64,000 nucleotides of DNA, taken from the NCBI RefSeq assembly GCF_947623445.1, contig NC_135244.1, positions 21,700,860 to 21,764,859 on the forward strand, written 5' to 3'. The stretch's first letter is position 1; every line of letters starts with the position of its first letter. Under the pieces are notes generated by a model that had not been told where the DNA came from, did not search any database, and worked only from the letters and a program-made list of their open reading frames with translations. A program made the position numbers and the translations under genes. Source of the stretch: Clavelina lepadiformis (Eukaryota > Chordata > Ascidiacea > Aplousobranchia > Clavelinidae). Shown here piece after piece: positions 25,461 to 36,061 of this stretch.

Positions 25461-25763
25461 GGTCGATTCAACCCACGGACGATTCAACCCCGGACGATTC
25501 AACCCACGGACGATTCAACCCAGGACGATTCAACCCAGGACGATTCAACCCACGGACGGTTCAACCCGCGGACGATTCAACCCGCGGACCATTCAACCCG
25601 CGGACGATTCAACCCGCGGACGATTCAACCCACGGACCTTTCAACCCGCGGACGATTCAACCCGCGGACGATTCAACCCACGGACGATTCAACCCAGGAC
25701 GATTCAACCCCGGACTATTCAACCCGCGGACAATTCAACCCACGGACGATTCAACCCACGGCT
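25461..25763 (+). repeat. Left minisatellite arm, about 19 units
   Basis: Units of ggacgattcaaccc plus one or two bases (a, c, ac or gc). Variant heads, in order from the outside, include ggacgg, ggacca, ggacct and ggacta. Confidence 0.93.
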
Positions 25764-26475
25764 CGGTGCTCAAAACGCAGCAGTTGTTAATTTGGACCAA
25801 CCACGAAGGAAATACACGCACCTGGCTCACAGACTTTCGGCAAAGGTTTGCACTTATGCAAATGAGCCAGATAAATTGATGTAGCCTATCTGCGTGCAAT
25901 CGCTCATATGTGCTAATTAATTACCGTTTGTAGTACCCTTTTCAGCTTTGTGTTTTATACGTGCTGTGTTTGTGTTCAGGTTCATGTTCTTAAGCTTGCC
26001 TGTAAATAAAATAACTTTCTTTCTAATTAATCGATGTATAAACAGGTGTCTATAAAAATATCTGTAATTTGTGTACATGCAAAAAAATAAATAGGCTACA
26101 CACATTTACGTACGTGGGTCGAAAGCGTTTTGTCTTTTCAAAAACTTCAAAAATTTAAACTTAATGCTAAAAGGAGAACATTTTATATAATAACCGATCT
26201 AGACGGGTAAATACAAAAAATAATAGCAGGCGTAGACAGAAATGTACGCAAAGTAATGTATAGGGCAAAATAACAATATTCAAGGTTTTACTGGAAAGCA
26301 GAAAACAATAAGTGTTTTGATGTACAACCAATGCTAACAAGAAGTGGTAAAAGAAAAAAAAGAAAACACAAAAAGCTTTATATTAGCTTAGGCCTATATA
26401 TTAGCTTTATTTAGCTTACATAGGCTAATATTGGCTACAAAGTAACTTGGTGATAACCTAAGCCAATAGTACGTG
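25764..26475. other. Foldback interior
   Basis: About 710 bp between the arms. The only notable frame is 62 codons on the minus strand (25917-26105) with no recognised motif. No terminal repeats of another element were seen. Confidence 0.5.
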
Positions 26476-26828
26476 AAAGGTCCGTGGGTTGAATCGTCCT
26501 GGGTTGAATCGTCCTGGGTTGAATCGTCCATGGGTTGAATCGTCCTGGGTTGAATCGTCCGCTGGTTGAATCGTCCGCGGGTTGAAAGGTCCGTGGGTTG
26601 AATCGTCCGCGGGTTGAATCGTCCGCGGGTTGAATGGTCCGCGGGTTGAATCGTCCGCGGGTTGAACCGTCCGCGGGTTGAATCGTCCTGGGTTGAATCG
26701 TCCGCGGGTTGAATCGTCCGCGGGTTGAACCGTCCGCGGGTTGAATCGTCCTGGGTTGAATCGTCCTGGGTTGAATCGTCCTGGGTTGAATCGTCCACAG
26801 GTTGAATCGTCCGGGGTTGAATCGTCCG
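26476..26828 (-). repeat. Right minisatellite arm, about 22 units
   Basis: Reverse complement of the left arm unit (gggttgaatcgtcc). Read from its outer end it shows ggacgg, ggacca and ggacct heads in the same relative order as the left arm, plus an extra block containing a second ggacgg unit. Confidence 0.93.
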
Positions 26829-27640
26829 ACCACCATTAATTTCGGTATTTGTTTTATTTCGGTATTTATTTTATTATTATATTTATTTAGATTTATTTAT
26901 TTCGGTAATTCGGTTTTTATTTCAATTTAAACACTCGTTCGATTGTATATAAACTTTTTAACACCGAAGTAGTGTAGCGGCCACGTCGCCACCACGCGGT
27001 AACCTTTTTGTCACGAATTGGACATATCGCTTTAATTGTATATGCGTTGAATGTACTGTGATATTTGTTCGATCGTGTAAATATATATATGCGCTCCTGT
27101 GTGCGCTCGCATTCCGCATACGAGTAACTTGCAACACAACAATACATGTTGGTTTTTAGCAGTCAGCATTGTTTAATAGATCACCAGTACTCTCGGGACA
27201 ACTCGAGCTAACTGGAAAGAACGCGCACCTTCGTCACTCACTCGTAATGTGTAGTCAGTACCTACCGACTGCCGCAATATTTTTTAATGCTCTGTTTTCT
27301 CTCTTTTACTTAAAGCGGATATATTTTTGGCTACAAAATACATCTTACGCAATTTTACCTTTATCTCATCGTAAGAAATAAATCTTCGTATTCGTCTAAC
27401 GATGTTTGAAGAACAACAACAAAAAATATCACGACATCGACACAAAATGAATAATAACGTTGAAATTTGGCTAACTGTAGAAAAAGTGGATTCCTGAGTT
27501 TTTGTGAATTTGGGCGCAAAGAGATCACCTGAGTTTGTTAAGTGCGACAAAGACACGGAAGTTTTGCACGAATATGAACAATTAACTCCTGACACCAGAA
27601 AATTTATGACATCCTTGAAATTTAACCTGAGGTACAGAAA

Positions 27641-27815
27641 TGAAATTTGACCCAATTCTGTCAGCTCAAATCATTAATCAATAAATAGTTAAAAACGACT
27701 CCTAGTCTGGTGTGACAATTAAATGCAAGGGCTTGAGAGAAAGTTTGCTGCGTTTTACCCTTAACGAAAAATATTTGTTATGTGTTTGTATTTTAAAACA
27801 TTTTAAAATATTTTT
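27641..27815 (+). repeat. Dispersed repeat, copy 2 of 2
   Basis: Same orientation and same block order as 22584-22752, about 5 kb away, with small indels. Diverged and non-coding. Confidence 0.75.
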
Positions 27816-29249
27816 GTTTGATAAAGTATTAAAAAATATTTAGTTGCGATTATTTATTTGAAACTGTGTTTCTGAATCTTTCGCACGTTTGCACTTAAAG
27901 CAAGACAGCGTGACAGATAATGACCCGTAGGCGTTAACTTTACGTTTTGCCAGTCACGATCAGTCAGCTGGTGCCGAACAGCCGAAGCGGAGAAGCTGTT
28001 TGCGAAGAATTAGCGGTATTGTACTATTCAAATGTAAAGCGGTTTAAACGGAGATTTATGTTGTCATAAACCTATTTGCAATGAAATATTTTTGCATGAA
28101 ACACTACCTTCAAATTACTATGACAATTGGTGAACTAACTCGCGCGTGTAACTAAGTTCTAAGGCAATGTAAAGCACACTTAATTGTTGCTTGCTTCGGG
28201 CTAGTTGCTCGCATACCTCACAGACTCTCAGGTACAGGTTTTCATGCTTTAACACACCCGTGTTTAGTACGTCTGCTATAAGATCTGCAATAAATCATGT
28301 AAAAATGCATATAAACTGAGTCCATGATAGATTGAAAATAGATTAGATGCATATTCCAGATCGGAAAATACCACAGTTTTCGCCTAGCTTTAATTATTAT
28401 AAAATGGCATTCAAACAACCAGTTTTTTTGGTTTATTTATTATAAATTGGTTTTAAGATAAAAAATTCGGCGTACACATTGATAAATCTCGTGTTTGCAG
28501 GAGCCACACTTTCCACTGGGGTACATATATGGGTTCTGGGATGGTTGATAAAATGGTACTCAAGAGTACTGCACTAGGCTCACTATATACGGAATGCCAC
28601 CATGGTGTTTGATAGGGTACACTAGGCTTGCCTGTGTAGTGGCAATACCATCATAATCCCTTGGGCAAGAGCCGCAGGGCTGTACTAATGATGCTTGTTC
28701 TTGTTATTAGTGTAGGACTGTAGGTGAACAGTTTTAAATGAAAGCAGTACGATATAAAAATCAACAGATCAAAAATAACAAATTAGGTGTATCTATCCTA
28801 TTTAGAAAGTCTTCTATGTGTGCGGAGGATAAAAAATTAACCCACTGCTCTGCGCATATAATCTCAAATATTTATGTGGTTGCACAGGAATATTCTTTGG
28901 AAATTATTAAACGTGGGCCATATACATGAATGTGTATAATTATATATGATAGTTTCAAAGTGAATGTGGAATGCTTCTAAAGCAACTGACTATTAACAGT
29001 GCAATGCTTTCAAGAAATAAACAAAGCTGCACAGACATGATTTTTTTTGAATGATTTGCATGTCTATAATCATTATTGTTTTAGCTTGTTCCGTTTGGTA
29101 TTTCTTCCCCAAAATCATTAAATTTTCCAATTCTGTGTCAATCGGAGCTTGCACAAAGCAAGCTCGATAACATGGGTTCGTATGATGAGGAGCAATCGCC
29201 AAGTTTAAGTTGTGTGAAAACTTTCCCCGGTAAGAGGATGAAGATTATA

Positions 29250-29760
29250 TTACCATACTACATAAGGCTCACTTGAGCCAGGCTGGAAAGCGTAAAACTT
29301 TTCAACGAGATCTTGGTGGTGCAAGAGGAGCAAAATTAGGGGAACTGGGTACAGGACAGCTGAAATCGGGGTGTACTGGGTGCAAAGTGGTGTACTAGAT
29401 GCATGTTCCACTATGCAATGAATTAGCACTAGCCTGAACACAAAGCCTCTTGTTTGGCGACATTCGGGTGCACCAAGCACAGTGTTGAAAAATCTCTAGG
29501 GTACAGTAGCTAAGCTTTCCACTATGTCACTTGAGTGCGTATTTGTGCACATCGGTGCACTTAAAGTGAATCTCAGCGAAACTACTGAAATTCAGCAAAA
29601 TCACGCTCTGGTACGCCCTTGTCCAACTTTGCAGGCTGGGTGTGCAGAATATGGTAGTTTTTGACGAGATCATGGGGTCTGATCTTTTGGCAAGATCTCT
29701 TAGTGTGTAAAAACAATCACCATGGTGTGAAGCAAGGGTACGTGGTGTGCAAAGTAGTGT
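29250..29760. repeat. Cluster of diverged repeat modules
   Basis: 29460-29560 matches 9246-9350 (caccaagcacag, ttgaaaaatct, gctttccac). 29275-29320 reads on the minus strand like module B (gatctcgttgaaaagtttta, then ctttccag). A gtgtactgg/gtgcaaagtggtgt segment near 29370 recurs as gtgtgcaaagtagtgtgctg near 29735. The boundaries are uncertain. Confidence 0.4.
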
Positions 29761-31153
29761 GCTGGTATATTTTTGGCTGCCACTACTTTACCTGAAATTT
29801 ATCGTGCTGTCAAATCAATTTTTCTCTGTTTCTTGTTAACTTAAATGTTAAACTTATAATATGCTGAACTAAACCTAAATATTTGATAAATAATGCCAAC
29901 ATTAAAACAAAACGTATAATATATTCATGATGGCAATTTTTTTAAATAGTTTTTAAGCTAATCGATTAAGTGGTTTATTTACATAAAATGCCTTGCGTAA
30001 AATCATGTTTGTTTAAAATTGTTTCACTTCACTTTGAAAACAATAAGTTTGTTTATGGCAATGACCAAGTTTACATTGTATTACATGGTAGTAGTTTATC
30101 TTTATCTTTTGAAATCACGTCAGTTAATTAAAACGGTTTGGTCTGAGCTGGAACTAATAGTTTTGTACATTTTAGTCAAAGAATAGACTTTCATAAATAT
30201 CTTGCAGTGGTTTCTGATGTCTTTCAAATAAAAATCTCTTTTATTCTCTTTCATGCTTTTTCTATCAACATCCATTAACAACATAACATTTTATTATACG
30301 TAGAAAACAAAATAAATTTGTATCAAGCTTGAATACTAAGAATAGCAATTTTTTTATATCAAGGTAATTTCTATCATGTGGTACAATTTTTTTATTTATT
30401 GGGGGGATGCTCTGTATAATAATCCGCATAATTCCATTATAACGTACATTGCAACATTTTTTGATTTTGCCTTGAGCATTCATTTGCAGATGAATGTTGG
30501 AAGTTAAGACTTATAGATGAATGGGATATCAACATTTTGGAAATAAGAAGGGTCATGTGAATGGAATAAGCCACTTGTAATTGTGACGTCGTAACTCATA
30601 AGCCACTGCTTGAGACATCATACAATAAGTGCAAGTATGCTCCTAGTCTAGACGACCAAATAGAAATGGTTCTTGCAATTTATTTTACGTAAAAAGAATA
30701 TTTTCTTAACATGGTCACAAACGCCACTCTTAGCTCGTGCCCATTCCCACAAATCCCCTCAACCTTATCATCATATTCTTAAACATGACTCCAAAAAGAA
30801 AGTGCAGACGTCATGTAGAAATCCCACAGATGAAGTTTACTGCAAATACGCCTAGCATTGCTACCCAGTCTACATTGTACATTTCCTTTATTTATCCAAA
30901 GCCTTGCAAATGTTTTAATAGGCCTGTTGTTGCAGTTTCTTGTACAAGTTTGTCTATTACGATTAATTATTTAGCATTGTAAATGCCGCTGATAGTATTT
31001 ATACTTGTAACATATCACACATTTAATGGTTTTTAAGATTAAATTTTCATTTCTCATATACAGGTCATTTATGTCTGAATGGTTCTGGAGTGTTAACTCG
31101 GGATTGTTATAAATGTCCATCAATAGAAAGATATTGATAGGCAGTTGGTAAAG

Positions 31154-32518
31154 ATGGAAAAGCAAAAAAGTGGAGGATCAAATATTTGGACAACTCTGTT
31201 GAGTGATGCATCAAGTTCTGCTCGTTCGGTATTCTCAACCGAGAAAAGTATTATTATCATCGGAGAGGATTTGAGTGGAAAATCGGTTTTAGCGGCTAAG
31301 TTACAAGGTTCGGACGATCCCCATCGTGGGTCAGGATTAGATTTTCAGATCATTGAAGTAGAAGACGAAGATGCTGATGAGAGTGGCGTGTGTCGTGTGT
31401 GGATTGTCGATGGCAACCTTGGTTATCGTAGTCTCCTGCAGTTTGCTCTACCTCAGGATATGGTTGCCGATTCTATCATCGCTGTGGTTGTGGACATGTC
31501 ACAGCCGTGGAACATTCCGGATGCTTTGGACAAGTGGACAAGAGTTTTGTTTGAACATGTTAATAGCCTGAAAGTTGAACCAAATGAAATGGAAGCTCTC
31601 AGACAGAAACTCGTAGATAAATTCTTGGGTTACGTTGATCCTAGCGAAGCGGCAGACCCAAAGGAATCTAAACTGGTATTAACAAAGACTGATAATAAAA
31701 CAGAATCAGCCCAGCTTGGCGATATTGCATTAAGTGAGAATCTTGGTATTCCTGTTGTTTTGGTTTGCACTAAATGTGATCAAATTGAAACCTTGGAAAG
31801 TGAATATGATTACAGAGAAGAACATTTTGATTATATTCAACATTACCTCAGGCAGTATTGCTTAAAGCACGGCGCTGGGTTAGTTTACACTTCCATCAAG
31901 GAAAGCAAGAACATAGAATTACTCAAGAAATATCTCTTACATAAACTCTATGATTTTCCATTCAGCAGAATCGCCTCTGTTATTGACCGAGACGGTGTGT
32001 TTGTACCGATCGGCTGGGATAGCGAAAAGAAGATTAGCATTGTTAGCGATAATTTAACAAACTTCAACGTTTCTGATCCTTTCAACACAGTGATATCTCG
32101 TCCACCGCAGTCAAGAATGTTGTCACATGACAGTATGAAGGAGATAACCGTCGAAGATGAACAAACCTTCCTTGCAAAGGCACAAGTTGTCCTGAACAAA
32201 GCTCCCGCATCTACAAAGCCAGCAGCCGGGGACGCTGCGGCAATGAGGAGCAAGATAAGAGTTGCTCAAGATCCGGGAAGGATTGGATTCAACGCTCTTC
32301 CAGGCTCAGGAACCTCACCAAAGACAGGGAAGCCTGAAGTTGGTAAACCTGGTGCAAGCAATGAGAGAATGCTGGCCAATTTCTTTAACTCTTTGCTGAA
32401 CAAGAAACCTGGTTCACCGGGAGGACCTAGCCCTGCCAAAGCCGGCAGCAAGCCGGGGCAACCCGGAAACTTAAAGCCAAGAGCTTCGGTCAAAATGGAA
32501 GAGCAGCAAGGGTCTTAA
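31154..32518 (+). CDS. DYNC1LI: Cytoplasmic dynein 1 light intermediate chain, intronless
   Basis: Subunit of the cytoplasmic dynein motor. Its Ras-like domain binds the heavy chain and its C-terminal part binds activating cargo adaptors. A single uninterrupted exon encodes 454 residues from the ATG at 31154; the frame is open slightly upstream but without another ATG. Visible: the P-loop GEDLSGKS at 37-44, VWIVDGNLGYRSLLQF, VVDMSQPW, VCTKCDQ (the guanine-contact position), EEHFDYIQHYLRQYCLKHGA, and the adaptor-binding helix ERMLANFFNSLLNKK at about 404-418. It ends soon after this helix in a Gly/Pro-rich tail, so it is shorter than human DYNC1LI1 (523) and lacks the distal second helix region. 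The vertebrate genes have about 13 exons. It lies 1.3 kb upstream of another intronless gene in the same direction. Confidence 0.96.
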   Translation: MEKQKSGGSNIWTTLLSDASSSARSVFSTEKSIIIIGEDLSGKSVLAAKLQGSDDPHRGSGLDFQIIEVEDEDADESGVCRVWIVDGNLGYRSLLQFALPQDMVADSIIAVVVDMSQPWNIPDALDKWTRVLFEHVNSLKVEPNEMEALRQKLVDKFLGYVDPSEAADPKESKLVLTKTDNKTESAQLGDIALSENLGIPVVLVCTKCDQIETLESEYDYREEHFDYIQHYLRQYCLKHGAGLVYTSIKESKNIELLKKYLLHKLYDFPFSRIASVIDRDGVFVPIGWDSEKKISIVSDNLTNFNVSDPFNTVISRPPQSRMLSHDSMKEITVEDEQTFLAKAQVVLNKAPASTKPAAGDAAAMRSKIRVAQDPGRIGFNALPGSGTSPKTGKPEVGKPGASNERMLANFFNSLLNKKPGSPGGPSPAKAGSKPGQPGNLKPRASVKMEEQQGS

Positions 32519-33850
32519 AAAGAAAAATTTACTACCTAGTGTAAAGATCTGTGGTCACCTCAACAGAATGAATGTGATGTGAACTTATGATGCATGATGT
32601 CTCGAAGAGTATTGCCTTAAGTGTTACGCACAATCATCAGCTAAATTTGTTCCAAAAGATGTACATTGCTTTTAAGCTGTACTTTTATAAAACCACCTTA
32701 GCTGTGCATTGGATCAAGGTTGTGCAAAGAACGGAACATGACAATATCACAGTGATATTGTTTGCCTATTATTGTTGTGAGTTTAGCGTCTTTTCGGTAC
32801 TTCCTGATCATGGAGTTTGCACTCAGTATCTAGGATTACTCTTCAAACTCTTCCGTACTTGGTTTTTGTTGTAGCTGCAAGTTCCATTTTACCTTTTGCT
32901 GCACAGCAACTATATAGTTCATATATTTCTTCGTTGTTCTGTACTCTTTAGGCGCTTGTCATCTAGTCATGTTAAACTATATATATAAAAGGCAAAATTT
33001 TGTAGCTATTTATTAATTTTTATGAATTAATTTACTCTATCAGTAGTTAAATTAACAATATATATAGTTTAATCCGTGACATCTCTTACAAAACTATTGC
33101 TTTGGACAAGCAGCCAGAAAAATATTAGATATGAGGAACATGAATTAATCTAATACGAGAAAGGTATTTATTTGATGTAATGCCGCCCGTATTATTTCTT
33201 TGACTAACTGCAACTTGCCAAATCCCAGTAACTGTTTCAGTGGTTAAATATTAACTTAACGAATTTTATTTTACAAAAGGGTGCTTACTTTGTCTGGTCA
33301 CTATCAGATTAGAGAAGTGTCAACTTAACAACGCAAATAAGTTGGCTGCTGGGTGTTATGAATGCCATTTATTCATTCATTTTCAAACCATTGCTTTGTT
33401 CTTGGTGATATTACCTTGATACTTTGGTAGTTAGCTACTGTCCATATTGATCTATTGATATCAAAATAGGATAATAATTTGAAATTACAATGATATTACA
33501 TTTACTGTTTAAATGGCAGATTATGTCCGACGTCAGGTTATAGGCCTATTTAAGTGGCTGCTTTGTCATGTTTGACATTTTGCTTGTAAAATGTATATTG
33601 CTAGGTTGCATGCAGTAGATGTGCTTAATTCCAAGTGTAACATTTTATGAATTGAAAGTTTCATGCGTTATTTGCTGATGAAAGTTCGTATGCCACCTAA
33701 ATCTCTAAATCTCTTACATGAAAGATATAGTGTCCTAATTTCATTGCTGTCGTTTTCTTATTTCGTATAATATGATATATTGTTTTTTGTGCACTTTAGG
33801 TTGTTAGGCCTTGTTGTTATTAACCAAATAACTAAATTTGCTGACTGACA
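32519..33850. other. Spacer between two intronless genes
   Basis: Holds the 3' UTR of the dynein gene and the 5' region of the next gene. No independent gene recognised. A pyrimidine-rich stretch ending in an AG at 33798-33799 (tttttgtgcactttag) is a strong acceptor site 51 bases before the next ATG, with no obvious donor exon upstream. Confidence 0.55.
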
Positions 33851-35671
33851 ATGGCTGATAGCCAAGCCGTCGCTACCCCAGCCCAAGCCGGGACAGGTGC
33901 AAATGAAGGGGCTGCCGCTCCACCACAAAGCACTTGGAGTGTTATAACTGGAGTTCTGTTCCGTATGTGGCTGATGTGGATGTTTATGTCTTGGCTGAGG
34001 GGAGACAACAAGGTGCAGGACAAGTCTGGAGATGGACAGAATGTCGCAGTGAAATCATCATATAATTTATTTCCGCTCGGAGAAGATCTGGCAATGTGGG
34101 CTTTTGTGAATGAAGAGGAAATTTTTACAAAGTTTACGGATCCAAATGCAATGTTTTGGAACCAAGATCCCATTAGCTACGGAGACTGGAATGATGGACC
34201 AAATAAGGATGGGAGTTTCATGTACAACAGCACACTTGACATATCAGAGAAAGTTCAAAACAATGGATCCTTGTATATTCACATATATTTTACACAATCT
34301 GGTCATTTTCCTGATCCAAGTCTGGGCAAACCATTTTCAAAAGAGAATACTGTTCTCAGAAGTAAGCAGTTGAATCGTTACAAGAAACGGACGATTAAAA
34401 AGACTCAAAACTTATTAACCGGTGAAACAAAAACCGATCCTAATTTATTAAAGCATATGGAGGAACACGGCAGCATTGAAATCTTATCTCATTGGCATCC
34501 AAATTTAACGATAAACTTGGTGGTGGACCAAACACCTTGGACTAAGGGAAAAATTCCTGCGCCCATTGACGAACTTGTTTATTTTCGAAGCGAAAGTTCG
34601 TATGAACCCATCATATATCTCAATGACTACTGGAATTTGATGCGGGAACACACACCTATCAACAGCTCTGTAAAGCAGCTCAATCTTTGTCTAACCTTCC
34701 AGCCTATCACTATGTGGAAGTTACAAATGTACGTCTCCCAGAGTATGAGAAATCAATGGTACAATGTTCTCGGCGACGATTACGCTCAGGAATCCGAAGA
34801 AGACCAAGATTCTGTGAAAGAGGCAATCTTGGAAACAAATCCATACATGTTAGGTCTTACAGTAATTGTGTCAATTGTACACAGCGTGTTTGAGTTTCTT
34901 GCATTTAAAAATGATATCCAGTTTTGGAGAACCAGAAAATCTCTCGAAGGACTTTCTGTGCGTTCAATACTGTGGGGTGTTGTACAGTCAGTCATCGTGT
35001 TACTTTACGTAATGGACAACGATACAAATTTCGTTATTAAAGTTAGCATTTTTGTAGGCTGTCTTATTGATGGCTGGAAAATAACAAAAGTTGTTTCGAT
35101 TGGTATTGATCGAGAGAATCGCTGGTTTGGTGTGATTCCACGTCTGACTTTTACAGACAACTCAAGTTACGTTCAGTCCGAAACAAAGAAATATGACCAA
35201 CTTGCTTTCAAGTATTTGGGAATGATATTTTTCCCTCTATTAGTTGCCTATGCAATCTATTCGTTGATCTATGACGAGCACAAAGGTGTTTATTCGTATG
35301 TGCTTGGGATGTTATACGGCTTCCTTTTGACCTTTGGCTTCATCATGATGACTCCTCAACTCTTTATTAATTACAAGTTGAAGTCGGTCGCTCATCTTCC
35401 TTGGCGGATGCTAACCTACAAGGCTTTGAATACGTTCATTGACGACATCTTTGCGTTTGTGATAAAAATGCCAACAATGTATAGAATCGGATGCTTCAGG
35501 GATGATATTGTGTTCTTCATCTATCTTTACCAACGGTACGCTTACCGCATTGATCCAAAACGAGTCAACGAGTTTGGCACATCTGCCGAGATTTTGGAAT
35601 CACCGGCTCAAGATGTAACTAATGATAATAATGTAACTACCCCTTCTGTGACAGACAAGAAAAATGACTAA
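33851..35671 (+). CDS. CLPTM1: Cleft lip and palate transmembrane protein 1 (CLPTM1), intronless
   Basis: Multipass membrane protein of the CLPTM1 family, ER-resident; in mammals it regulates receptor surface trafficking, and its paralogue CLPTM1L scrambles glycolipids. One uninterrupted exon, 606 residues, ATG at 33851. Visible: an N-terminal membrane segment (VLFRMWLMWMFMSWL, about 36-50), a large luminal region with NLLTGETKTDPN, LSHWHPNLTINLVVDQ and PIIYLNDYWNL, then NPYMLGLTVIVSIVHSVFEF (about 328-347) followed by FKNDIQFWRTRKSLEGLS, several further hydrophobic segments, and the family hallmark PQLFINYKLKSVAHLPWRML with IDDIFAFVIKMPTMYRI. The tail is polar. Human CLPTM1 is 669 residues. 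The vertebrate gene has many introns; here there are none. Confidence 0.97.
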   Translation: MADSQAVATPAQAGTGANEGAAAPPQSTWSVITGVLFRMWLMWMFMSWLRGDNKVQDKSGDGQNVAVKSSYNLFPLGEDLAMWAFVNEEEIFTKFTDPNAMFWNQDPISYGDWNDGPNKDGSFMYNSTLDISEKVQNNGSLYIHIYFTQSGHFPDPSLGKPFSKENTVLRSKQLNRYKKRTIKKTQNLLTGETKTDPNLLKHMEEHGSIEILSHWHPNLTINLVVDQTPWTKGKIPAPIDELVYFRSESSYEPIIYLNDYWNLMREHTPINSSVKQLNLCLTFQPITMWKLQMYVSQSMRNQWYNVLGDDYAQESEEDQDSVKEAILETNPYMLGLTVIVSIVHSVFEFLAFKNDIQFWRTRKSLEGLSVRSILWGVVQSVIVLLYVMDNDTNFVIKVSIFVGCLIDGWKITKVVSIGIDRENRWFGVIPRLTFTDNSSYVQSETKKYDQLAFKYLGMIFFPLLVAYAIYSLIYDEHKGVYSYVLGMLYGFLLTFGFIMMTPQLFINYKLKSVAHLPWRMLTYKALNTFIDDIFAFVIKMPTMYRIGCFRDDIVFFIYLYQRYAYRIDPKRVNEFGTSAEILESPAQDVTNDNNVTTPSVTDKKND

Positions 35672-36055
35672 AAACTCTTTCCTCTCATGTGGTTCATAGT
35701 GAAATGGAAATCAAGCCAGCAGTGTGATACACATACTTGAGTACAACATACCATATGTATTTGGTCCTTAATAGAATTTTTTGTGATAAGGGAGTACCTC
35801 CAATGAGTGTTTTTATTGAAACATGCATTCATGAGCTGCCAAATGTTTATATCTACCAAGGTTATAATGCAAATTTAGAATGCAATTTATCTCCTTTCGT
35901 AATAATACTGCATTTAGTGCTGTGAGTGTACTGTTCTTGTTTTTCTTTGTTGTCTTTTGTGGATGTCCAATTGAAATCATTTAATCAGATTGTTGATTTG
36001 TGTATATTTTAACCCTATTGGAATGTTTGCTCTCAGTGCGCTGGATAAACATGCT

Positions 36056-36061
36056 AATAAA
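36056..36061 (+). terminator. Possible poly(A) signal of CLPTM1
   Basis: AATAAA about 385 bases past the CLPTM1 stop. A second AATAAA lies near 36337. Either could be used. Confidence 0.4.

Larger units (their letters stand above)
25457..26834. mobile_element. Foldback-like element with minisatellite arms
   Basis: Two arms built from a 15-16 bp unit (ggacgattcaacccgc type) face each other: about 19 units on the left (25461-25763) and about 22 in reverse complement on the right (26476-26828). They enclose about 710 bp of unrelated AT-rich DNA. A 12-bp direct repeat (attaatttcggt) at 25445-25456 and 26835-26846 looks like a target-site duplication. Rare unit variants occur in the same outer-to-inner order in both arms, so the arms are copies of each other. 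The architecture resembles Foldback (FB) transposons. I recognise no transposase and no specific family. Long frames on both strands of the arms are products of the repeat and not genes. Confidence 0.75.
26847..31153. other. Gene-poor spacer upstream of the dynein LIC gene
   Basis: No gene recognised. It begins with ttcggtattt-rich simple sequence (to about 26930), holds the second copy of the 170-bp repeat (27641-27815) and a cluster of diverged repeat modules at about 29250-29760. The promoter and 5' UTR of the gene at 31154 must lie in its last part. Confidence 0.5.

Noticed and set aside
26394-26836. Overlapping 133-134 codon minus-strand frames rich in FNPRTIQPADDST-like repeats
   Set aside because: They are translations of the minisatellite arm in two frames; the 15-16 bp unit keeps both open. 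No gene evidence.
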